Source: Magicicada septendecula (taxonomy: Eukaryota; Arthropoda; Insecta; Hemiptera; Cicadidae). Taken from it: a DNA stretch of 64,000 nucleotides. The notes under the pieces are model-generated. The model was given only the letters and a program-made list of their open reading frames with translations, was not told the DNA's origin and ran no database searches. The translations under genes and the position numbers were made by a program. The stretch spans positions 708,010,885-708,074,884 of the forward strand of contig CM068367.1 of the NCBI GenBank assembly GCA_034769895.1. The letters are read 5' to 3'. Positions 22,069 through 32,160 of the stretch are shown here, piece by piece (within the stretch, counting starts at the first letter, position 1; the number at the start of each line of letters is the position of its first letter).

Positions 22069-25000
22069 TGTAACATCACAAGATGTCACCTAACCTAAGT
22101 GTATGTTATCAGATTTCATAAAAACAGAATAACCATGTAAATAGGTATAGAATAGTCGAAATAAACAAGAAAGAAGAAACCAAGAGGGAAGAATAAAGCA
22201 GAAGTGCCATGTGAAACAGTAACCCAATAGCTGTTTGACACTACAACTAGACTGAGACTAAAACGAACTAATGGACAGAATAAATTTAAATTCGACTGTC
22301 AATTCAGTAAATGGTTGATGTAAACCGAATGTCATTTATAAACAAAAAATAAACTAATGAGCAGTTAAATACTGTGAAAGCAAAATCAGCATTTTGCTGA
22401 TAATAGATGTGACAATGAACAGTAGATAATGAATGCCAAAACCAATGTTAACAATGGCTATATAGTAGGAACTAAGATGTATTTCAGCATCAAATATACT
22501 TGTTAGAAAAGAGAACTATTTATAAAAGAGAATCTTATACAAATAAGATGTCTCCATAATTTACCGAATTGAGAACCAATAGGCATTATTAAGGCCAAAT
22601 TTCAATGTAGATGATATGCCTTAGCAAACTTAGACCAAACATTAGTCAGTAAAATAACTATCGATGATTATCACAAGTGTAAACTAAAATGCACAGAACT
22701 ATGGTTATGCATTGACATAACAAAAAATGTTATTAAAACAATAGGTTTAATCATAATTTTAATTGTAAATAGTAACTTAAAACAAACTAACGGGAAACGA
22801 AATGTCATAGTCAGTAGGATCATTTATTACAATGTATAGAATTAAGGTGTACAAGTAAAGTTCAGCAAAAAAAAGTCAGTACAGCATTAATGGTGTTCGC
22901 GCATAAACATTTGATTAATAAAATGTTATGTGGATACAAGCAAGGTTAACCAAAAGTGTAAAATCGGCGATTCATAAAGAGCAGACGACAGTAAGAATAA
23001 TGTACCCGAACGTTGATTTTATAACAATGTCGGTTAGAGTGAAAGTAATTCGAGAATGAGTGATATCAAATTGAAGGAAAAAGAACAATCTTTAATTTGA
23101 TAGTAATAATGACCCAATCGCAACTGTATTTAGTGCGGGAGAGATGTTAGCATCATTCTAAAAATGTACATCGAGAAACTGTTTATGAATAATAACACAA
23201 ATGACAACTAGCTGCTACCGCAACATTTGACGGTTAGGAAAAGCCGTTATCAACTGTCAAAAAGTGACACGTCACGCCGACTCACCGGCGAAAGCCAATC
23301 AGAAAATTAGTTAGTAATCAACATTTTTACCTAAAGCCGATCCAAGAGAGGGGTATATAAAGACAAACCAGCGAATTTTGACGGAGACCTTTACGAACTA
23401 GCAAGCAGAACAGACGTACGCCCGTCACCGCCACGTTTTTTAATAACACTTAGCGTCAGTTACATTGTACATCGGAACCAATAGTTTAACAACAAGAAAT
23501 TTTACTTCAAGTTCATCCACAACCAACAACAGTGTTTAAGTGCAGTTTTATTTTAATTTTGTGCGGGAATGACGAACAGAAAATAATTTATTGTCATTAT
23601 TCACGATCCATTTTAATCAGAAGAGGATCGCATTATTCTGTTCTTGTGCGAATTAGTGCCGAAACCAAGTAATCATTATAATCCGATTACTTAAGTGATA
23701 AGAAGTTTTAATTAGATAATTAAAACTCTGAAGGTAAAAGTGCAATTATTATTAATCTTGATCTGAGTGCAATAACTTGTATTTTTTGCAACCATAACCT
23801 GTACTGACGCAAAACACAAAAACAGTATTTAAGATTACACCACGTTTCGATTTATTATTCAAATTTGTTATTAGTAAGTAAGCTATATGTTAGTTGTAAG
23901 GGCTCTCAATTGATAAATATTGTCACTAAAAAAGCAAGCGTTGATGAAACGCACGATCTTTCAATAGATCGTTTTTTTTCAATTACTTGGCAAAAGTAAC
24001 CTAAAACTTTGTTGATCAATTGTATTATTGGATATTGTGTAGGCATATTTGTTTTCTTTCGTGTCTCAAAGAATTCACAACTGAGATTATAATAATTTTC
24101 ATATTAAAAATAAATAGTATCTGGACTTAACCAGATTTATAATTCATGTTCTGAGCAAGCCGTATGAGGCATATAAAATAAATAACTTTTAATTGTACAA
24201 CTTTGTATGTTTACATTATGTGTATTTTTTGAATTCACTAGAAGGGTGCAAATAAACCCATTATTAACAGCATCACCTGATTTGATTTATTTTTTTTGAA
24301 TAATTGAATATTTTCTTGTAATAAACTTAAACAACCTTCTGTTGTGTTTAACATATTGGAATAGCATTGCCAAAAAGTGGTACTCAACTATTTTAAATTT
24401 TCTTTTCATCTAGTAATTTTTATGTGTGGGTTTTACACGGGATTTTCCCTGAATAAATCCGTGTGGCGCCCACTAAGATATAAACAAGGTAACATAACCT
24501 TGCAACCAAAGGGAGTTGATGATTGTAAGCTGAGTTGACAGTTTAGTGAACTTCAAGTAACCACAATCAGGTACGTAAAAGTATATGTTTGTTTATAATA
24601 TTGTCCAGACTTTACGGGACTTGACATACTCAGACTACCTGCAATCAGAAGAAGTTTCTACTACCAGTTTCAACCAGACGAGAACTATCATCAAGCAATC
24701 AACTGCTATACTTCATGTTTTAACTTAAGTTAATCTAGCATTTAAATATAATCAACTTCATTATTTATTTATTTAATACAAAGGAATTCTTTAAAAAACA
24801 AGTATAATTAAACCATTGTAAACACTGTGAGTAACTTTGAATGTTGTATGGTAAAATACTTTACTACATTAGTCACCTTCAAGTAGAAATAACCATTCTC
24901 AACATTGAGTTATCTAAAAAGAACACTTCACCCATAGATGAATTTTGTTTTAATGAGACTTTTAATATTTTAACCACGAATTTAAATTTAAACAACAACA

Positions 25001-25249
25001 ACTCTTTTATTTTACTTCAAGTTAATTGTAAACACACACGTTTTCATTTTATTACAAATAGGTTAGACCATCCGTGTGGCTTTAAACGGAATTTAAACAT
25101 TATTTTAATATAATTACTATAAACGGATAAACATAATAATAATTTTATAAATATTTAAGATAACCCCGAATCGCGTTTTCTTATAAATTGACGCATACAA
25201 CGCGGGGCCTTAACATTAAGTAACAACCCCTAATAAGAGTTTGCTTATT
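22069..25249 (+). repeat. Family A LTR3 (right-hand LTR)
   Basis: Ends at GAGTTTGCTTATT exactly where the family B sequence resumes, which fixes the LTR length at 3,181 bp. It differs from LTR2 by one base that I can see (GATGAT versus GACGAT near 22611). TATA box at 23354-23361. Confidence 0.82.
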
Positions 25250-25253
25250 ATAT
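25250..25253. repeat. Right target-site duplication of family A (ATAT)
   Basis: Partner of 8511-8514. The B sequence continues from here without loss. Confidence 0.55.
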
Positions 25254-25980
25254 TATATTCGTATTTATTTATTTTCTTCTGTTGATGCGTTCTCATACAA
25301 CCATTTTTAATTAAGGTATGCTAACCTAATATTATCTAAATTAATTACTAATTCTTCAGGATTTCTGAAGATCTTTTTCCTTAATCTTTTGTCCGTTCCT
25401 TTATTAACTTCTAATTTTATATTCGTGGAAACATAGTATGTATTGTATATATTGTTTGAGTCAGTGTTGCCACCCTACACGTTTTGTTGGTAAACAGTGA
25501 GAGTATTGACCTAGTGGATTTCTTTACACACTTACCCTGCAGTCGGCCGTTGACATCTAAAGAATTTATGACTTGTCCCTCGCTCTCTTTGTGAGGGTGT
25601 GTTGAAAGTATGTCATGCCATCTTTTTTGACAACTTTCCCCAGGCACATTACCATATCTTATGTACGCGCTGAGTCGTTTTTGTCGTTTCTTCCCAAACC
25701 CTCTTACAAATACGTTGTTTGACTGTTTGTGGCGCGTTACTTACTTTCGTTTTCCTGTCCGCGTACTCACGTAATAAAGTTTTGTTTTCTAGACTTCTAC
25801 TAAACCTCATCCCCATCGCTTGAAAACTTCCTTTCGTTCGCGTACCAATCTTCACAATATTCTTGAATGGTCCAGCAAATTTCATTTTTTTCTCTTTCTC
25901 AAAACGTTCCTTGTCAAGGGTGAGTATGCACACGGATCTGGTAGTCCTTTCCGTTTCTCATCTCCCATTGCTTTCTTATA

Positions 25981-28299
25981 CAGTAGAAGCCCGATATAGC
26001 GCGGTCCGATATACCGCGGATTTGGATATAATGCGGTGAAGAGTATGTCACCCGTTATTAGCGAAAATTCTTACTTGTAGAGAGTGAGTAAATTATGAAT
26101 TGTTTATCGTGACTTCCGTAGCCACAACATTGGAATGCGTTGTGTTTATTGTAAACAAAGGCTTGTTGTTGTAAACGGCGTTGTAAACAACAGCCAGAAT
26201 TGCCAGTTCAAGTGTACCTGTAGACATAAACAATTGCCCGAGCTATTTGCAGTCTCTACGTTTCTAAGAATTCATGCCAAGGCAAGCAGCCAACTAAATC
26301 CCTTCTCTCCCTCATATTACAGTACAGTATAAGATCATACTCTGATATTATCTTATCAAAGTGTATAGTCTTTGTCATAAATTCGCATAGTGTAGAGTTT
26401 TGTGATGTCGCAGAAAAGAAAAGCATATTCTGTGAGTGATAAACTCAAAATAATTGATCGTGTGAAGAACGGAGAGTCAAATTTATCATTTATCACGTGA
26501 GCGTGGCATCCCAGAAGGAACAATTAGAGGGTGGATGAAGGAAGAAGATAAACTTAAAAGTTTTGTGAACACAGTTGAAAGTGAAGTGGGGTTGCAAAGA
26601 AAAAAGACTAAAGTAGGTAAGGATAGTGAACTAGATGGGTGTCTGTACAGGTGGTTTTTAATAAAACGAAGTGAAGGTGTGCCACTGTCAGGACCAGTTA
26701 TTAGAACTCAAGCTGTGAAATTCCATAGTGATTTACATGGCAACAGTGACTTTAATGCATCTGATGGGTGGTTTTCGCGATGGAAATCTCGTCATGGTAT
26801 AAGCCAGATAAGCATTGAAGGGGAAGCACGATCATGTGACAGTGAAGCTGCAGCACTTTTTCCTCAGGCATTAAACAAAGTAATAATCGATAACGATTTA
26901 AATGACCATCAAGTGTATAACTGTGATGAAACTGCTCTGTATTTTCGAATGCTTCCTACCAGAACTCTGGATGTGAATAATTCAATAAATCTGGATTAAA
27001 AATAAATAAGGCTAGAGTTACCCTCCTGTTTGCCACAAATAAGTCAGGCAGCCACAAAGTTAAACCTCTCTGTATAGGGAAAAGCCGAAATCCTAGATGC
27101 TTTCAACATGTTAACATGACGTCATTACCCATCACATATCGTAATACAAAAAATGCTTGGATGACAAGTGATATTTTCGGTAAATGGTTCCATGAAGAAT
27201 TTGTTCCATCTGTGAGAAGCCACCTGCGGTCACTCAACCTCGAAGAAAAAGCTGTACTGACCCTTGACCACTGTCCAGCACATCCACCTGCTGATATGCT
27301 ACAGTCAAGAGATGGGAAAATCGGAGTCATGTTCTTGCCGAAAAACACTACAGCACTGATCCAGCCATTAGATCAAGGCATCATAAAAGCATTTAAAGCG
27401 CATTACCGCCGTGAACTTCTGAGTGCTATAGTGAATTCTGATGAGGAAATGGAAATTTACCTTAAGTCAATAAACCTGAAAACAGTTGCGTATTCAATAG
27501 GTCTTGCATGGGAAAGTATTAGTACGGCTACGATTCAGAATTGCTGGAAGAAATGTTCCTTTGAACAAAACATCGCCGATGGAAATTGCTCTGTTGCCGG
27601 ATCCACTAATAGTGATGTACAGTCTGCGAGTAGTGCTCTGCATTGCAACTTCACTCTAGATGACTTGAATGACTGGGCAGAAGTTGACAACGGTGAGCCT
27701 GTTACAGAATGTATAGGAGATAAAGATATCATCGATGCAGTCCTAAATGCAAATTGCGAAGAAAAAGAAGACGATGACGATGATGGAAATGAAAATGGGG
27801 TGGAAGTGAAAGAAGTTATTCCAAATGTTAGTGAAGTGATAATACACATAAACAAAGTAATTTCGTGGATGGAGAGGCAAAGTGAATCTAATAATGTTCA
27901 TCTGCTGCACCTCGCATTTATAAAACAATATGCGGAAAAGAAACGCTGTGCATTATCCCGTCAAACAACAATTACGGACTTTTTTAAGACCAACAATTAG
28001 GCCTACAGTAGGTCGAGTGAGCAATGTATAAATAGTGTACAGTATTTTATATTCCATTGGATTAAAATAGATTAAAATACGTATTGGATTAAAATACAGT
28101 TTTCTTATTTTTTATTTCTACATTTGGTGACGTAATTTACGTACAGTATATAGTAGTGCATTATGCTGTAGCCTTTTTCCCGGTCCTCCCTCCCCATCAT
28201 TTGTCACTGTACAGGTCACCTTCCGATATACCGCGGTTACGCCTATAACGTGGGGGGAAGTATGTCACCCGACAACCGCGCCATATCGGGCTTCTACTG
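25981..28299 (+). mobile_element. Tigger/pogo-type DNA transposon, copy 2
   Basis: A 2,319-bp copy with the same TA target and terminal repeats as copy 1. It shares many single-base variants with copy 4 that copies 1 and 3 lack, for example GATTTGG near 26020 and TGCGTTGTG near 26137. Confidence 0.95.
26405..28000 (+). pseudogene. Tigger transposase, copy 2, two frameshifts
   Basis: Same gene as at 2239-3833. A private replacement at 26481-26488 (a second TTTATCA in place of GGCAAG) shifts the frame inside the first DNA-binding domain, so the readable frame restarts near 26535. It also carries the frameshift common to all copies near 26995. All three catalytic aspartates are kept (NCDETALYF, LTLDHCPAHPP, PLDQG with GAT at 27371-27373). 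The C-terminal frame is full length and closes at 28000. Confidence 0.92.
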
Positions 28300-29258
28300 T
28301 ATTTGTATTCAGTTCCATCACATGCAGTGCTCATTTTACTACTGAACTTCCTTTTCATGCTTTTCACTGATGCAGCTCGACTGATTAGTCGATGTATGCC
28401 TGTTCCACAAGCTGGATACTTCATTGGTGGTCTCACTGATGTACCATCTATCCTTGTGCTGCTTAGTTTGCGCTTTTTGCGTACTCTAATTGATGATATT
28501 ACACTTTTACTATCTTCATTCATATCAGAATAATCATCTTCTGACACCGTCAGACGCAAAGAAATAAAGTCATTTTTATTCTTGTTCTGTTTGTTTTGTA
28601 GGTTGCTGCTGACACTTATATTTGATCCCACAGTTGATAATTTCTTGGTAGTTGATGTGTCTGTGAAATCAACAATGTTGTCGGAATCTTCGTTCAGCCC
28701 CACATTAGTTTTGTGCTTCTGTTTGCCTTCTTTATAGGCCAGCTTTTTGTTGTTGCTGTTTTCATTCTCTTCAGCTTGTCTCTGGACTTCTTTGTGTATT
28801 TCCTTTATATCACTCTCATTCTTCTTTTGTACTTCTTCCAGCTTTTCTGATTTCTCTTGCAAATTTACCTTTATCTGGTTGATCTGGCCTTGCAGATTCT
28901 CGTGCATTTTTTCAATCTTTTCTCTCCACCTTTTGCTAAGTCGTTCCTCAGTCCTTTTTACTTCTCCCTTTAAATTGCCAATTTGTTCTTCATTCTTTCT
29001 TATTATTTCTTCGCTTTGTCGTTCAATAATTTTTCTTGTTTCTTCTCTTGTTTCTTCACCTTGCTTTTTGATGAGCTCTGTTAACATAGCGAAGTTCATC
29101 TCGCTACCGTCGGATGGTCCCCGCGCCCGATTTTGGCTATGTTCTTCGGCGGTGTTGTTACTTTCATTACTGCCCATGGTGTTATCTTCTAATGCTTCGA
29201 CCCCCAACTGGTTGTTACTACCAAATTCTTGGCTTTATGAATTCTCGTTTGTAGCCAT

Positions 29259-30248
29259 TTTTGCCCGTAGACGCGTAATCATTCAGATATACTTAGGGTC
29301 TGATATTATTCTACTGTAACTTATTTCTAAACGACTTATAAATTAACATGCACACTGTCTGTTCTCTGCCCGCTTAACAATTATACTGATTATTTATTTG
29401 TCAAGCCGTGCGTGTGGGCGCCAAATATAACTCTGATATTATTTATGCAAATTTACTTGCATAAATTAATTGATTATCTTAATTATGTAAATCTTTATTT
29501 TATATAGCCCCGCGTTGTTGGAGCGCCAAATATAACTCTTATTTTTGTTCCCTAGTGTGGGCGTCAAATGCAATGCTAATATTAATTGTCAACGTTTACT
29601 ATCTCAGGGTTTTTAATTGTAATAATAATTTATTCATTAGTAGTTATGTAATCACAGGTTATATTACTCTATTAATTATTTAATATTACTTGGAAGGAAT
29701 TGACAGCTAATTCTAATGATTAATTTAATATGGTTTTCTTCAATAAATATATAAGACGGGTTTGTCTGTATACTACTACATTTATTATGTTAACGATTAT
29801 TGTTATTGGTATCATAATACAAATTTGATTAACAATTGGTTATTAAGAATTATTTTAATACATTATTTCTACCAATAAAAAAAACAATTATAAAAGAAAC
29901 TAAAATATCTCTTCACACTTCAGTATTCCTTTTATCCTAATATTACTTTTGAGTATCATAGTATCATTAAAACATGAATTACTTCTTACAAACTAATTAC
30001 TCAGTTCATTATAAAATATAATTTTAAATGGATTCATTGTAATGTGCTGTCTATAATTCTCTATATATTTTTAAACACTGTGATTTTATCATTTATAAGT
30101 AAGTTTTAAATGAGTATATCCTATATTATGAAATTCTCTATGTGGATTCTTTTAGAGAGACAGACAGGTGATTTAGAAATAAAATTAATACATAAAAAAT
30201 TTACTTTGAGTACATATTCCATAAACTACGGCGCGTCGTCATTCTGGA

Positions 30249-30338
<90 letters not shown>

Positions 30339-30858
30339 AATTCAGCGTATGGAGATGTAGACCCTCCTTCAATTGCGTTGAAGACTGTCTCATTGCGTGC
30401 ATAAGGAATGTAACTCCTACAGGAAGTAATTTACACTTATACACTTTCACAATTATACATTTATTTTCACTTCACAGATTGTTTTATTGATGACATCACT
30501 TTATTCTAAGTAAACTATCCGAACCGTTACTTCGAATTTCCGTAAACTTTAGCTCGACTCTCTAAGTGTTTAGTCACTACTCTGAATCTTTATAACGAAC
30601 TTCACCGAATCTCCGTAACCTTAGTTATCGACTTACGAAGTTTTTTAGTAAAAACTTTTAAGTGATTTAGTCACTACTCCGAATCATTATAACGGACTTC
30701 ACCGACTCTCCGTAACTTTAGTTATCGACTCCCGACGTTTTTAGTAAAGACTCTCTCGAAAATTTTGTAAAGACTGCTTAATCTCACCCTCGTCCTGTGT
30801 ATTTATCATTTCCTCTACTTTTCCCACTATTTTCTTACTTTTCCCCACTTAAGTCCTT
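29259..30858 (-). repeat. Family B leader and LTR-like region (U2)
   Basis: No gene. On the minus strand the presumed primer site TTGGCGCCCACACG lies at 29411-29425, about 155 bases before the gag start. Related motifs at 29515-29530 (TTGGCGCTCCAAC) and 29555-29568 (TTGACGCCCACAC) lie within the LTR tail. A TATATAAAAT box on the minus strand sits beside the second motif. The stem TTATGCAA/TTGCATAA is at 29443-29464. The CT tract and 96-bp repeats follow. About 20 extra bases near 30823-30843 occur only here and in U4. Family C is inserted at 30859. Confidence 0.6.
30249..30328. repeat. (CT)n microsatellite, about 80 bp
   Basis: CT tract of unit U2 with one interruption (CTTT near 30257). Confidence 0.97.
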
Positions 30859-32138
30859 GTAATCATACAAAAAAGGTCGAAATATATTAATAAATAAAAT
30901 ACTACTGCTAGGAACTTACCTGCAATAATTTTCACTTACCTGCTATAGAAATTTTATCAGAAGACCAGAGTCGCCACGATATTTTTATAGATTAAAATAT
31001 CGAAAACTTAACACTCCACCTTAAATAAAACGGGACAATTTAGCAATCTGACCACCCCCAATAATAATTCAGAAGATACCCGGAACGTTTAGACGAATCT
31101 TGCAGCACAGAAATGAGAAAGTGGTAATGATGAAATAACTTCGACTAACACATTTTTGTCTGGAAACTAAATAATTTTAATTACTTGAAACCCATTTTAA
31201 GCATTATGACAAGAACCCTACAGAACAAATGTGAAATATATATTTAGGTATTATATTTAAATATTAATTATAAAGCAGCCCATTCTGCTCATCCACGCAT
31301 TCACACAGTATAATATATTCCCCTTTTTCTTGCTCGAGTTTTAAAAGATTCAGTGATTGAAAAATGAATAATAATTAGTGAATAATAATCATTAAAATTG
31401 AATAATAATGGTGGGTTACGTAACGCTCGGAGTTCCGTTTCGCCACGTGCTGATAAATAGATGCATCTGAATGTTTGTCAGTCACGAACACTTTTAATTG
31501 TCACTTCACTTATTACCATTCGTGATGTTGTTCCACTTATTTACGCCGGTTGATCACTTTCCGTTAAAGCTTAAAGTTTTTTGGTGTCCGCGAGTCTCGG
31601 CTTGCGTCCGGCCGCTGCCGCGGCCATATGTAGACTCAATTATTTCATGCGGACGGATATTAATGCCTGCCAGTGAACGAATTTCGTTGTCGCTCATAGC
31701 CTGAGTTGGTGCAGTTTGTTGGCTATGAGCATGATACATAGCAGTTTTTCTGTGTTTTACGCTGATGATATTTAGGTGCTTATGGCTCGACGTCACAAAA
31801 TAGGCGGGCCTTAATGTTTCATATCCGTCGCCTTAGTCAAAGAGGCGAAACAGAAAATGTGCTCGTCACCATCTTTGCGGTACAAGTAGCGTGGGTCCGC
31901 GCCCCTGGATGTATAATGCGTATGGGCGCGCTGTCACACTCAAACAAAGTTCTTGGAAAACTAGGGTGGTGCGGATTCTTTTACCGATTTCACAACGTGA
32001 TATTGCGTTGCCGCTTCGTTACAACACTGTTCTATTCAACACGTGTTCTGGTCACCGTTGGAATAAAATTTACACAATACATTTATAAAACTCAAAAAAT
32101 GCAATAAATAAAAATACCCACAAATTTGGACTGTTACA
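30859..32138 (-). repeat. Family C copy 1, 3' LTR (1,280 bp)
   Basis: It contains a block of about 320 bp (31177-31494) absent from the 5' LTR and bounded by TTTTAATT on both sides. Strong hairpins are GGCCGC/GCGGCC at 31610-31625, GCTCATAGCC/GGCTATGAGC at 31692-31730 and CGCGCCC/GGGCGCG at 31898-31930. A 10-bp palindrome AACACGTGTT lies at 32038-32047. Confidence 0.9.
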
Positions 32139-32160
32139 ATACCCCCTCAATGAGAGGTCT
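32139..32160 (-). other. Family C polypurine tract
   Basis: On the minus strand CTCATTGAGGGGGTAT directly precedes the TGTAACAG start of the 3' LTR, as expected for the plus-strand primer of an LTR element. Confidence 0.8.

Larger units (their letters stand above)
8515..25249 (+). mobile_element. Family A Gag-only LTR retroelement, tandem concatemer
   Basis: Three 3,181-bp LTRs (starts 8515, 15292, 22069) alternate with two 3,596-bp internal regions, period exactly 6,777 bp. The LTRs start TGTAACATCACA. Each internal region has a TTGGCGCACC primer-site-like motif directly after the LTR, a 572-codon gag-like gene, a 1.8-kb 3' region and a polypurine tract AAAGAGGG before the next LTR. LTR1 differs from LTR2 at about nine bases, LTR2 from LTR3 at one, and the internal regions at about three, so the structure is young. 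The shared middle LTR suggests unequal LTR-LTR crossover. There is no pol frame, so it would need enzymes in trans. Confidence 0.85.
25307..29258 (-). pseudogene. Family B coiled-coil Gag-like gene, split by Tigger (U2)
   Basis: The best-preserved B copy. The upstream ATG (29258) meets TAA after seven codons. From the ATG at 29177 the frame is open for about 290 codons: polar head, coiled coil (KKNEEQIGNLKGEVKRTEER and on to about residue 140), Ser/Asp linker, basic block. It then enters the Tigger inverted repeat at 28299 and ends in transposon-coded residues. Beyond Tigger (25980 leftwards) the C-terminal part resumes as a basic region (KFAGPFKNIVKIGTRTKGSF, KTKVSNAPQTVKQRICKRVW) in several mutually shifted frames. 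The last ends RNPEELVINLDNIRLAYLN before TAA at 25307-25309. The layout matches family A's Gag-like protein. Function is inference. Confidence 0.65.

Noticed and set aside
31554-31796. 80-codon minus-strand frame in all four family C LTRs
   Set aside because: The differences I see between the long and short LTRs nearly all change the amino acid, and the frame runs through strong hairpins. It looks like LTR sequence, not a protein.
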